From positions 1 through 56,301 of IMG/VR virus record IMGVR_UViG_3300044684_000298: 56,301 nucleotides of DNA, one strand, 5' to 3'. Positions within the stretch are counted from its first letter, which is position 1, and each line of letters opens with the position of its first letter. The notes below the pieces were generated by a model, which saw only the letters and a program-made list of their open reading frames with translations, ran no database searches and was not told the origin of the DNA. Made by a program: the position numbers and the translations under genes. Positions 32,299-39,753 of this stretch are shown piece by piece. The DNA is from a virus.

Positions 32299-32385
32299 CC
32301 GGGCCTCCGCAGGTCAGGGGCCCCTCTCCCATCGCAACCCGGCCCGCCCGAGCGCGCTACCCGAGCAGCGCCGACAGGGCGACCC

Positions 32386-32583
32386 TCACACCCCGGGCAG
32401 CGCGTCCTGCTCGATCTCGCCCCGCCGCTCGGCGAACCTCTTCGCGAGGCACTCCGGGCCCCAGCCGATCGCCCGCGACACCGCGTTCGTCAGCGGGTGC
32501 CCGCAGTCGCCCCGGCACATCACCAGCCGCGGCGGCTCCGTCGGGGGCACCACGTGCAGCAGAACAGGCTCATCCACGCCCAC
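32386..32583 (-). CDS. DUF6011-like zinc-binding protein
   Basis: 65 residues from the GTG at 32583; a GTG at 32577 is the alternative. MCRGDCGHPLTNAVSRAIGWG followed by GPECLAKRF is the zinc motif of DUF6011, also seen at 27659. It is upstream of ku on the same strand and may be co-transcribed. Function unknown. Confidence 0.6.
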   Translation of the reverse strand: MGVDEPVLLHVVPPTEPPRLVMCRGDCGHPLTNAVSRAIGWGPECLAKRFAERRGEIEQDALPGV

Positions 32584-32632
32584 AGTCTGCCCCGCCGCGT
32601 GACCCGGCGGCGCCGGCGTCGTTGGGCGCGGC

Positions 32633-32869
32633 ATGAAGATCCAGATCTGCTCCGGCCGCTGGGACGGCCTCATGGTCGACGTCGAACCCAACGAGCGCGG
32701 CTTCCCGCCGGCCGAACTCGACATCGACGGCACCCCGCACGCCCTGCACTGGTACGGCCCCGACGACGCCGACTGGCACTACTGCGCCGTCCCGTCCCCG
32801 TCCGGCGGCCAGCGCCGCGGCGGCACCGGCCCCGGCAGCGCCGACGTCGGCCGCCACCGCACCCCGTGA
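32633..32869 (+). CDS. Small hypothetical protein, convergent with the next gene
   Basis: 78 residues, ATG. Reads KIQICSGRWDGLMVDVEP then IDGTPHALHWYGPDDADW, a plausible small beta-type protein. It lies on the strand opposite to the Ku cluster and its 3-prime end overlaps 32779-33219 by 91 bases. The ribosome site is weak. Either a real convergent gene or a spurious frame. Confidence 0.4.
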   Translation: MKIQICSGRWDGLMVDVEPNERGFPPAELDIDGTPHALHWYGPDDADWHYCAVPSPSGGQRRGGTGPGSADVGRHRTP

Positions 32870-33219
32870 AGCGCATCGCACACCAGCTGCACCTGCCGGG
32901 CCTCCGCGACTGCCCGGGGGCCCTCGGTCGCGTACCACTCCAGGATCTGCTCCACCTGGTGCGGCTCCAGCTGGTCCTTGAAGTCCACGCGGGTCGTCGA
33001 GTAGCCGCGGCGTAGCTCCGGCACGACCGCCCATCGCTCCTGGAGCACCAGGCGGGCGAGGAGCTGCGGATGCGCGCGCCAGAAGTCGGTGTAGCGGCGC
33101 CAGCCCGGCGCAGCGCGGTCGAGCAGCCATGCCACCGCGCGTTCCTGCCAGCCCTCCGCGCCGGGCGGCGGCACCTTCTCCGGCCAGCCGCGCGGCGCGA
33201 TCACCACGTATTCGGTCAC
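32779..33219 (-). CDS. Hypothetical protein of the Ku cluster
   Basis: 146 residues. Begins TEYVVIAPRGWPEKVPPPG; contains AVAWLLDRAAPGWRRYTDF and LEPHQVEQILEWYATEG. Helical and soluble; no family recognised. Lies 33 bases downstream of the HTH gene at 33253 on the same strand. Confidence 0.65.
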   Translation of the reverse strand: MTEYVVIAPRGWPEKVPPPGAEGWQERAVAWLLDRAAPGWRRYTDFWRAHPQLLARLVLQERWAVVPELRRGYSTTRVDFKDQLEPHQVEQILEWYATEGPRAVAEARQVQLVCDALHGVRWRPTSALPGPVPPRRWPPDGDGTAQ

Positions 33220-33252
33220 ATGTTCGATGCTGCCACTACGGAGCAGACCGTA

Positions 33253-33528
33253 CTACCCGCCCGAGCCGCCGCCCTCGGCCTCTCGCCGCCGGAGCAGGTC
33301 CGTGCGCTGCCCCTGCCTGACGTTGCGGTTCCGGAAGTACGGCGCCGCGAGGCGCCAGTCCACGGCCTTCGACCTGCCCACCTCGATCACCGGGGGGAAG
33401 TCGGGGTCCTCGCGGGAGAGCTGCGAGACGCGCTGATGGCTGATGCGCTCGACGACGCCCTCTTGGACCAGGCGCCGCGCCAGCTCGCGGAACGACAGCA
33501 ACTCAGGCCCTCCTCCCGACTCGGCCAC
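33253..33528 (-). CDS. HTH DNA-binding protein heading the leftward Ku cluster
   Basis: 91 residues from the GTG at 33528, chosen because GAGAGGA lies ~7 bases upstream; a GTG at 33546 would sit inside the palindrome. HTH segment LSFRELARRLVQEGVVERIS, QRVSQLSREDPDFPPVIEVG, with the wing RSKAVDWRLAAPYFRNRN. Likely an autoregulator acting at the palindrome just upstream and, through it, on the ku cluster. Confidence 0.7.
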   Translation of the reverse strand: MAESGGGPELLSFRELARRLVQEGVVERISHQRVSQLSREDPDFPPVIEVGRSKAVDWRLAAPYFRNRNVRQGQRTDLLRRREAEGGGSGG

Positions 33529-33541
33529 GGCCACATCCTCT

Positions 33542-33571
33542 CTCACTTATAGCCGTATGGCTAGAAGTGAG
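33542..33571. promoter_or_regulatory. 30-base near-perfect palindrome (operator candidate)
   Basis: CTCACTTATAGCC at 33542-33554 mirrors GGCTAGAAGTGAG at 33559-33571, with one mismatched pair and a 4-base centre. It lies immediately upstream of the HTH gene (leftward) and of the transfer module (rightward), so one regulator could control both. Confidence 0.65.
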
Positions 33572-33597
33572 CTACTCTCGAACGGCAACACCAAAGC

Positions 33598-33635
33598 GGC
33601 CCCGGCCAACGTTTCCTAGGCGCCTGGCCGGGGCC
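33598..33635 (+). terminator. Hairpin in the leader of the transfer module
   Basis: GGCCCCGGCCA (33598-33608) pairs perfectly with TGGCCGGGGCC (33625-33635). Being upstream of the first gene (33669), it may act as an attenuator or a barrier to read-through. Confidence 0.5.
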
Positions 33636-33668
33636 GGCCAACCATCCCGACTGCACCGGGAGGCCGAC

Positions 33669-33983
33669 ATGGCTGATCGTACGGGCGACACCAACGCCCG
33701 CCACACCCCCTCGACCGCGACCCGCCGCGCCTGCGACCTGCTGCTCGCCGTGCTGCTGCTGTGCGTCGCGTTCCACCCGCTCGCGCACGCCGCCGGCCCG
33801 GCCGCGACCGCGACGCTCGGCCTCGTGCTGCACGCGGCCGCCCACCACCTCGGCTGGCTGATCGCCGCGGCTGCCGTCATCGTCGGGCTGCGGGCCGTCC
33901 CGCACCCCTCCGCCCGCCTCCTGGAGCTCCTCCTCGGCGCGTGGGCCGTCCGCCTCCTCCTGCGCGGGACGGCGGCCGCCTGA
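33669..33983 (+). CDS. Small membrane protein of the transfer module (Spd-like)
   Basis: 104 residues, ATG behind GGGAGG. Hydrophobic segments at ~21-40 (CDLLLAVLLLCVAFHPLAHA) and ~50-70 (HHLGWLIAAAAVIVGL), plus a third weaker one. Stop overlaps the next ATG by one base. In Streptomyces conjugative elements, small membrane spread proteins occupy this place next to DUF2637 and tra genes. Confidence 0.6.
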   Translation: MADRTGDTNARHTPSTATRRACDLLLAVLLLCVAFHPLAHAAGPAATATLGLVLHAAAHHLGWLIAAAAVIVGLRAVPHPSARLLELLLGAWAVRLLLRGTAAA

Positions 33984-34948
33984 TGTACGGACGCATCCTG
34001 CGAGCCCTCGGCCACCTCACCGGCGCCATGATCCTCGTCAGCGCCGGGTGGACCGCCTTCAACACCATCGCCCTCATCGGCACCCGCAACCCCCTCTCCT
34101 ACGGCGTCGCGCTCCTCTTCGACGCCGCCTGGCTCGTCGCCGTCGCCGTCCAGCACGAGATGCGGTACCGCGTCGACCTCCGCGCCCGCCTCAGCATCGT
34201 CGGCTGGGCCCTCACCGCCCTCGCCGCGGGCATCAACGCCGCCAGCGAGGTCCTCGGCCGCCACAGCATCCCCGTCGCCGTCGTCGCCTCCCTGGTGCCC
34301 CTGCTCGCGAAAGTCTGCCTCGCGCTGAAGCTGTTCACCGAGGCCAACAGCGCCGAAGCGAAGACCCGGTTCACCGCCCTGACCCTGTCCTGGCACGACC
34401 AGGTGACGGAGCAGCGGATCGGCGAGGCCATGGCCGCCCAGTGGCACCGCGTCGAGCGGGCGCACGAGAACGCCGACGCCCGCCGCCTCGCCGCGACGCA
34501 GGCCGACCGGCTGGCCAACCTGGAGCTCACCTCCGGCACGGAGCAGCCCGTCACGCGCGTCGCGGAGCCTGTCGTGTGGCAGCCCCCGGCGACGATGCCG
34601 CTCGCCCCCCTCTTCCGCGAGCCGTCCGTGCCCCCCGACGAGCCTGCGCCGACGCCCGAGGAGACGCCGCGCGAGGCCGTGATCCCGCCGCGAATGCCGT
34701 TCGGCTTCGCCACGACGGTCCACGACGCGACCACAGCCGGAGCACCGCTTGTGGCCACGACGGTCCACGACGCGACCCCGGACCCGCGCACCGCCGCCCT
34801 CATGGCCCGCAACGCGGCGCGTTCCGCCGCCCGCCTCGCCGCGATCGAGGAGATCCGCGTCGAGGGCCTGTCGATCGAGGACGTCGTCGACAGGTACGGC
34901 GTCACCGAGAAGACCGCGCGCCGCTGGATCCAGCAGGCCGAGCGCTGA
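33983..34948 (+). CDS. DUF2637-type membrane protein with C-terminal HTH
   Basis: 321 residues, ATG overlapping the previous stop (TGATG). Four transmembrane helices in the first ~115 residues (GAMILVSAGWTAFNTIALIG, YGVALLFDAAWLVAVAVQ, LSIVGWALTALAAGI, VAVVASLVPLLAKVCLAL). A long helical/Pro-rich linker has the exact repeat ATTVHDAT, and a C-terminal HTH-like end reads GLSIEDVVDRYGVTEKTARRW. DUF2637 proteins are typically encoded just before the FtsK/Tra gene of AICEs. Likely a membrane partner of the DNA pump; the HTH may touch DNA. Confidence 0.75.
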   Translation: MYGRILRALGHLTGAMILVSAGWTAFNTIALIGTRNPLSYGVALLFDAAWLVAVAVQHEMRYRVDLRARLSIVGWALTALAAGINAASEVLGRHSIPVAVVASLVPLLAKVCLALKLFTEANSAEAKTRFTALTLSWHDQVTEQRIGEAMAAQWHRVERAHENADARRLAATQADRLANLELTSGTEQPVTRVAEPVVWQPPATMPLAPLFREPSVPPDEPAPTPEETPREAVIPPRMPFGFATTVHDATTAGAPLVATTVHDATPDPRTAALMARNAARSAARLAAIEEIRVEGLSIEDVVDRYGVTEKTARRWIQQAER

Positions 34949-34984
34949 GCACCCGCCCCTGACCTACCCGAAGGAACCCCGACC

Positions 34985-37117
34985 GTGGCCACGCTCACCG
35001 CGCCCCCGCCCGTCGACCTGACCAAGCCCACCCACGACGAGCCCACCGAGCCCACCGAGCCGGTGGAGGCCGTCGACCGGCCCGACAACCCGCTCGCCGA
35101 CTGGCTCACCGTTCCGGACATCCCCGTCCTGCCCCACTGGGCCCGCTCCTGGCAGGCTCTCGGCGCCAACACCGGCGCCCTGTGCCGCCTCGGCGTCTGG
35201 CACGCCAAGTACCACGGCGTCCGCCTGCCCAAGTACGGCGCCAAGACCGCGTGGCTGGCCTCCCGGGGCGCGTTCCGCGCCTCCTGGCGACTGTGGCCCG
35301 TCCTGTCCGCGCACGAGCACACCAAGACCGTCAAGGCCCTCGCGGCGCAGCACCGGGCGAAGCCCGATGACGTCGCCCTCGCTGTGGCGCACCAGGACGC
35401 GCACCGGGTCCGTACCGTCGCCCGCCGCTGGCGGTTCGGCGCGGCCGCGCTGACCGCCGCCGCCGTGGTGACCACCTGGTCACTGGCGGACGGGTGGTGG
35501 AAGACCCTGCTCGGCGGTACCGTCCTCACCCTGCTCACGGTCCTGGGCTGGCACGAGGACGCCCGCATCCTCGACCAGGCCGCGCCGCCCCTGCGGCTCC
35601 AGATGAACGCCGAGCACCTCAACGACGCACTGCGCGCCGCCAGCCTCCTCAAGCCGGGGAAGGGCGACGACCCGGGCCCCAACGTCACCCTCGTCATGGG
35701 CCCGCTCCGCGACGGCAACGGTTGGTCGGTCGTCTTCGACCTCCCCCGAGGCGGCGGAAAGACCGCCAGCGACGTCCTCGCCAAGCGCGAGGTCCTCGCC
35801 CACGAACTCGGCGTCGACGAGATCCAGCTCGTCATGGCCCGGGTCCGCGCCGCCCAGGGCGGCAACGCCGGCCGCGTGTCGATGTGGGTCGCCGACGATG
35901 ACCCGTACCTCGCCCCGCCCGTGCCCTCCCCGCTGGTCAAGCTGGACACGTTCAGCATCTGGGACCCGGTGCCGTTCGGGCAGGACGCCCGCGGCAACCG
36001 CATCAGCGTGCCCGTCGTGTGGCAGTCGATGTTCTTCGGCGGCCTGCCCCGCCGCGGCAAGACCTTCACCCAGCGCCTGCTCACCGCCGCCGGTCTCCTC
36101 GACCCCTACGTTCGGCACTACGTCGCCGACTTCAAGGGCGGCCAGGACTGGATCCAGATGCGGCAGGTCGCTCACCGCATGGTCGTCGGCGCGGAGGACG
36201 ACGCGATCACGGCCTTCAAGGCCATGCTCAAGGAGCTGCTCGCCGAGATGGAGCGCCGCTTCGCGATCCTGCGCGGCCTGCCCACCTCAATCTGCCCCGA
36301 GGGGAAGCTGACGCCGCAGATCGTCATGAAGTACGGCCTGCCGTTCATCTTCCTGACGGTGGATGAGCTGCAAGAGGCGTTCCTCGCCATGGACGACAAG
36401 GAGCGGGAGGACGTCGTCGACGACCTGGCGCGGATCGCCCGCCGCGGCCCGGCCGCCGGCTTCATCTCGAACTACGCGTCGCAGCGGCCGGACGCCAAGT
36501 CGGTGCCGACGAAGCTGCGGGAGATCATCACGATCCGCTGCTGCACCCAGGTCACCGACAAGACGTCCAGCGACATGGTCCTCGGCTCGGGCAAGGCCGC
36601 GATGGGCGCGGACGCGTCGCTGCTGTCCGAGGATCACGTCGGCGTGACTGTGCTGGTCACCGGTCCGGCGTCGTTCGCGACGGTGAAGAACGACATGCTC
36701 ACCACGGCCGAGTTCAACGCCATGTGCGCCAAGGGCCGCGCCCTGCGGAAGGCGGCGGGTCAGCTGTCGGGCGACGCCGTCGGTGACCTCTCGTCGCTCG
36801 CGGACGAGCAGCAGATCACGATCCCGCCGATCGTCACCGACGTGCTGGAGGTGATGCGGCACTCCATCCGCATGTTCACCACCGACCTCCTCGCCGGGCT
36901 GGTGAACCTGGATGAGGACCGGTACGGCGACTTCGACCCGGAGCGGCTCGCCTCGGAGCTGGAGAAGGCCGGCGTCCGCCGGACGTCCCGCCAGGTCAAG
37001 ATCGACGGGGAGAACCGGGCGGGCTACCAGCGGCGCGACATTGAGGACGCGGTCCCGGTCGAGCTGCTCGCCCCGCGCCCGGTAGAGCCCCCCGCCTCTA
37101 CCGACCCCGCTACCTGA
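34985..37117 (+). CDS. FtsK/SpoIIIE-like DNA translocase (TraB/TraSA-type transfer protein)
   Basis: 710 residues, GTG behind CGAAGGAA. N-terminal ~150 residues soluble, then two transmembrane helices (~152-186, GAAALTAAAVVTTWSL and TLLGGTVLTLLTVLGW). The motor domain at ~240-600 has Walker A GGLPRRGKT (352-360) and Walker B FIFLTVDE (454-461). LPRGGGKT at 253-260 is a second P-loop-like stretch. The last ~60 residues (DPERLASELEKAGVRRTSRQ, ENRAGYQRRDIED) look like the winged-helix DNA-reading domain. Streptomyces TraB proteins move double-stranded plasmid DNA between mycelial cells using 8-base repeats; this is the closest match by layout. Confidence 0.88.
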   Translation: MATLTAPPPVDLTKPTHDEPTEPTEPVEAVDRPDNPLADWLTVPDIPVLPHWARSWQALGANTGALCRLGVWHAKYHGVRLPKYGAKTAWLASRGAFRASWRLWPVLSAHEHTKTVKALAAQHRAKPDDVALAVAHQDAHRVRTVARRWRFGAAALTAAAVVTTWSLADGWWKTLLGGTVLTLLTVLGWHEDARILDQAAPPLRLQMNAEHLNDALRAASLLKPGKGDDPGPNVTLVMGPLRDGNGWSVVFDLPRGGGKTASDVLAKREVLAHELGVDEIQLVMARVRAAQGGNAGRVSMWVADDDPYLAPPVPSPLVKLDTFSIWDPVPFGQDARGNRISVPVVWQSMFFGGLPRRGKTFTQRLLTAAGLLDPYVRHYVADFKGGQDWIQMRQVAHRMVVGAEDDAITAFKAMLKELLAEMERRFAILRGLPTSICPEGKLTPQIVMKYGLPFIFLTVDELQEAFLAMDDKEREDVVDDLARIARRGPAAGFISNYASQRPDAKSVPTKLREIITIRCCTQVTDKTSSDMVLGSGKAAMGADASLLSEDHVGVTVLVTGPASFATVKNDMLTTAEFNAMCAKGRALRKAAGQLSGDAVGDLSSLADEQQITIPPIVTDVLEVMRHSIRMFTTDLLAGLVNLDEDRYGDFDPERLASELEKAGVRRTSRQVKIDGENRAGYQRRDIEDAVPVELLAPRPVEPPASTDPAT

Positions 37118-37222
37118 CGGCCCGGCCGGGGCCCGCTACCGGTACCCGCCTAGTAGACGGGCCCCGCTACCCCGGTAGCGGCCCCGGTAGAGGCCGCTGA
37201 CCAGGCAGGTAGCGCCGGTAAA
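37078..37222. other. Cluster of CCCGGTAG/CTACCGGG-type repeats (clt-like transfer site candidate)
   Basis: CCCGGTAG occurs exactly at 37078-37085, 37171-37178 and 37183-37190. Inverted or partial copies are CTACCG at 37098, CTACCTG at 37110, CTACCGG at 37136, CTACCCC at 37167, AGGTAGCG at 37208 and CCGGTAAAG at 37214. The cluster spans the 3-prime end of the FtsK/Tra gene and the 160-base gap after it. Known Streptomyces clt loci consist of 8-base TraB recognition sequences next to the tra gene; this motif differs from the GACCCGGA type. Function is inferred. Confidence 0.65.
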
Positions 37223-37279
37223 GGGGCCCAGAGCGGCCCCGCGATCACCCCCGTACCGCCCCGATTCCAGGGAGACACC

Positions 37280-37519
37280 GTGGAAGACCCGCCCCGCTAC
37301 TACACGCCCGGCGAGGCCCGCCGCCTGGCCGCGCTGCTCGCCCGCGGCTCCTACCGGACGCTCCGCGGCAAGGACACCGCCGCCGTTGACCGCCAGCTCG
37401 ACCAGCTGCGCCGTCAGGCCCGTGAGCGGGTCGCAGCCGAGGACCAGGCCATCGAGGACGCCCAGCGCCGCAAGGTCCGCGAGCGGGCGCAGAAGCTCGC
37501 TGCCCGCCGCGTTCGCTGA
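37280..37519 (+). CDS. Small basic helical protein of the transfer module
   Basis: 79 residues, GTG behind CAGGGAGA. Starts EDPPRYYTPGEARRLAALLAR; the rest is a highly charged helix (QLDQLRRQARERVAAEDQ). Located directly after the clt-like repeats. Small basic proteins are common in AICE spread operons. Function unknown. Confidence 0.6.
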   Translation: MEDPPRYYTPGEARRLAALLARGSYRTLRGKDTAAVDRQLDQLRRQARERVAAEDQAIEDAQRRKVRERAQKLAARRVR

Positions 37520-37567
37520 CCACCCGCCACCGAACCCAGCAACCCCACCGTGAGAGGAACCCCGGCC

Positions 37568-37753
37568 ATGCCCAAGCCCAAGTACGAGATCAGTGCCACC
37601 AACGCCGACGGCACCCCGCACATCGACGTCATCGGTCAGGCCCTCGGCAAGACCGAGGCGACCCGGGCCGCCGTCTACAGCGACACCGAGCTCGCCGAGC
37701 GCCAGGCCGCCGCCGACAAGGCCGGCGCGACCCTCCACATTCGCAAGCTCTGA
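37568..37753 (+). CDS. Small hypothetical protein (Spd-module)
   Basis: 61 residues from the ATG at 37568 behind GAGAGGAA. Beta-alpha pattern: KYEISATNADGTPHIDVIG then YSDTELAERQAAADKAGA. No family recognised. Confidence 0.6.
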   Translation: MPKPKYEISATNADGTPHIDVIGQALGKTEATRAAVYSDTELAERQAAADKAGATLHIRKL

Positions 37754-37761
37754 CCCCTGTT

Positions 37762-37800
37762 CCCGGGGCGGCGAAGCCTGCGACAGCGAACCGCCCCGGG
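37762..37800 (+). terminator. Hairpin in the spd-like operon
   Basis: CCCGGGGCGG (37762-37771) pairs perfectly with CCGCCCCGGG (37791-37800). Confidence 0.55.
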
Positions 37801-37826
37801 CCGACCGACGAGATCGGAACACCATC

Positions 37827-38156
37827 ATGACCAACCACCAGGCCGCCTCGCAGCCCGAACGTCACCCATACGCCGAGCCGCAGCAGATCGGCGTCACCGC
37901 CGACGGCGATCCCATCTGGCGCTGGCCGCAACCCACCGTCGTCCACCACCACTACCCGCCCGCCGCCCCCGCCCGGCGAGGTCTCCAGCCGTCCGAGGTC
38001 CTCGGCTGGGTCATGGTCGGCGGCGCCGTCGCCGGCACGCTGCTCGCCGTCGCCGTCAGCGCCGTGGCCATCGCCATCGCCTCGGTGTGCATCGCCATCG
38101 CCGTCCTGGTGCTCCGCGCCATCTGGCGCGACATCAAGCCCAGCACCGGCCGTTGA
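37827..38156 (+). CDS. Spd-like membrane protein
   Basis: 109 residues, ATG start. Soluble, His/Pro-rich first half (PTVVHHHYPPAAPA), then ~50 hydrophobic residues forming two adjacent helices (VLGWVMVGGAVAGTLLAVA, VAIAIASVCIAIAVLVLRA). Proteins with a Pro-rich head and a Val/Ala/Ile tail are called SpdC/SpdD-like in Streptomyces conjugative elements and take part in intramycelial spreading. Confidence 0.6.
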   Translation: MTNHQAASQPERHPYAEPQQIGVTADGDPIWRWPQPTVVHHHYPPAAPARRGLQPSEVLGWVMVGGAVAGTLLAVAVSAVAIAIASVCIAIAVLVLRAIWRDIKPSTGR

Positions 38157-38179
38157 CCGCGACCGCGATGATGGGCGGC

Positions 38180-38587
38180 ATGACCGACAGCAGTCCCGCC
38201 CGCGACCACCTCTCTCGGCTCGTCCTCGAACGCCGCAAGGAGACCGGCCGCACCCTCCGGGAAGTCAGGAAAGCAAGCCAGGACGAGACGATCAGGGAGG
38301 ACTGGATCAACCGCCTTGAGCGTGGTCTCGTTGGCCACATCCCGGGGGAACGCCGACTCTACGCCCTCGCCCGCGGACTCGACACCCCGGCCGACGAACT
38401 CAAGGCCGCGACCGCCCTTCAACACCTCGGCCTCGGTGACCAGAACAACGACACCGACGACTGGATCGTCATCCACGACCCGACTGGCCGGCTCCGACAG
38501 CTCGCCCGGATCCTGAACGGGGCCAGCGATGACGAGCAGAACCGGATCGCGGGCCGCCTGGACGAGCTGATCGCCGACCTGAAGTGA
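38180..38587 (+). CDS. XRE-like HTH regulator after the transfer module
   Basis: 135 residues from the ATG at 38180; in-frame ATGs at 38168 and 38171 are alternatives. HTH over residues ~6-70: LSRLVLERRKETGRTLREVR, INRLERGLVGHIPGE, LYALARGLDTPADELKAA. The C-terminal ~50 residues (DWIVIHDPTGRLRQLARILN) may dimerise. May regulate the tra/spd genes. Confidence 0.75.
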   Translation: MTDSSPARDHLSRLVLERRKETGRTLREVRKASQDETIREDWINRLERGLVGHIPGERRLYALARGLDTPADELKAATALQHLGLGDQNNDTDDWIVIHDPTGRLRQLARILNGASDDEQNRIAGRLDELIADLK

Positions 38588-38596
38588 GTCGCGACT

Positions 38597-38625
38597 GGCC
38601 CCGCCATCTTCCCGGTGGCGGGGCC
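38597..38625. terminator. Convergent terminator
   Basis: GGCCCCGCCA (38597-38606) and TGGCGGGGCC (38616-38625) form a perfect 10-base stem between the rightward XRE gene and the leftward gene at 38678. Confidence 0.75.
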
Positions 38626-38677
38626 TCGCTGTACGACGAGCCCGCGTGAGGTGCGGCCTGGCGATCCGCCGCGTCAG

Positions 38678-39547
38678 CTACATGGGCCGGAACTGCGGGT
38701 CGTCAGCGTCCACGGAAGTGTCGTCCTGCCATCCGTCCGGCACCAACATCGGCGACCAATAGAGCGTTGCATGCTGGCCGTTGAGGAACGGCGCGTCTGG
38801 CGCACCCCGTAGTCCCGTCGGCCCGAACGCCTCCTCCGGAACTGGCTCTCCAGCGATCAGCTTCGCGAGCCACAGCCGCACGTACCGCGAGTACCGGCGC
38901 AGGTCATGCGTTGTGCGCTCGACGAGCGCGTTCCGTTCTGCGGCCTCCAGGTCGTGCCCCAACGCCTCGCTGGCCTTCTTCAGCCACTGACCGGTGTGGG
39001 CACTCGCGACCAAGCGCGCAAGTGTGATGTACAGCTGGCTGCACACGGGATCACCCAGCATCAACGCGTCACTTCGGGCGCCCGCTTGCAGGGACTCAAT
39101 GGCCGCTTCGGCGGCCTCAGCGACCACATCCCGGCCAGGAATGTACTGATACGCCGGTACGGCGGCGCGACGCCAAAACGGATGCAGAGCCGCGATCCGT
39201 TCCATGAGCATCGCGGCGATGTTGATCTGCCTCTCCCGAAACCGCTGTCGCTCCGCCGCGTCACGCTCCTCCCGGAGGCGCTCATCAGCGAGGTCGCGCT
39301 CCTCTCGGAGGCGCTGCTCCGCCGCCGCACGTTCCACTTCGCCTCGGCGACGCTCGTCTTCGAGGCGGGCGGCTTGGTCCTTTCGATCTCGACGGGCGAG
39401 GAAGACGGTCACGATCACCGTGGCCACGGTGACGGCGGCGAGAGCTACGGTGCCGACGGCCGTCCACTCGTCGGTCCACTTGATCGAGTCGGGGGAGGCG
39501 GTGAGGATCACGGCCGGAAGGCTACGCCGCGTACGCAGCCTCTCCAT
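38678..39547 (-). CDS. Membrane-anchored coiled-coil protein
   Basis: 289 residues from the ATG at 39547; no start has a clear ribosome site and an ATG at 39583 is the alternative. One transmembrane helix at ~28-50 (AVGTVALAAVTVATVIVTVFL), then a strongly charged coiled coil with repeated LREERD blocks, then a helical globular domain. It stands alone leftward near the tRNAs, between two terminators, and may be expressed in the lysogen. A superinfection-exclusion role is possible but unproven. Confidence 0.65.
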   Translation of the reverse strand: MERLRTRRSLPAVILTASPDSIKWTDEWTAVGTVALAAVTVATVIVTVFLARRDRKDQAARLEDERRRGEVERAAAEQRLREERDLADERLREERDAAERQRFRERQINIAAMLMERIAALHPFWRRAAVPAYQYIPGRDVVAEAAEAAIESLQAGARSDALMLGDPVCSQLYITLARLVASAHTGQWLKKASEALGHDLEAAERNALVERTTHDLRRYSRYVRLWLAKLIAGEPVPEEAFGPTGLRGAPDAPFLNGQHATLYWSPMLVPDGWQDDTSVDADDPQFRPM

Positions 39548-39633
39548 GGCCGTTATCGATTCTTGACATTCGGGAACGATCATGCGATCGTCCCGTGTTG
39601 ACGCGGCATGCCCGGAACCGGGCGCCGCACCGC

Positions 39634-39662
39634 AAGCCCCGCCACCCACCCGGCGGGGCTTT
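39634..39662. terminator. Terminator upstream of the tRNA genes
   Basis: AAGCCCCGCC (39634-39643) and GGCGGGGCTT (39652-39661) form a perfect stem followed by TCG; A and T runs on both sides allow action in both directions. Confidence 0.7.
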
Positions 39663-39674
39663 CGCGTTTCCCGG

Positions 39675-39749
39675 AGCCCTGTAGAGCAGCTCGGTCAGCT
39701 CGCCGCCCTCATAAGGCGGAGGTCGTCGGTTCGACTCCGACCAGGGCCA
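39675..39749 (+). tRNA. tRNA-Met (anticodon CAT)
   Basis: 75 bases. Acceptor AGCCCTG/CAGGGCC with one mismatch at the first pair (A-C), D-stem GAGC/GCTC, anticodon stem CCGCC/GGCGG around loop CTCATAA, variable AGGTC, T-arm GTCGG-TTCGACT-CCGAC, discriminator A; CCA is not encoded. CAT could also be an Ile2 tRNA if lysidine-modified. The top-pair mismatch recalls initiator tRNAs, but the stem lacks the initiator GC triplet. Confidence 0.85.
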
Positions 39750-39753
39750 CGTT

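Noticed and set aside
31438-33528. Toxin-antitoxin or restriction system in the leftward cluster
   Set aside because: The genes are Ku, a DUF6011-like protein, a hypothetical protein and an HTH protein; no nuclease, methylase or toxin motif is visible.
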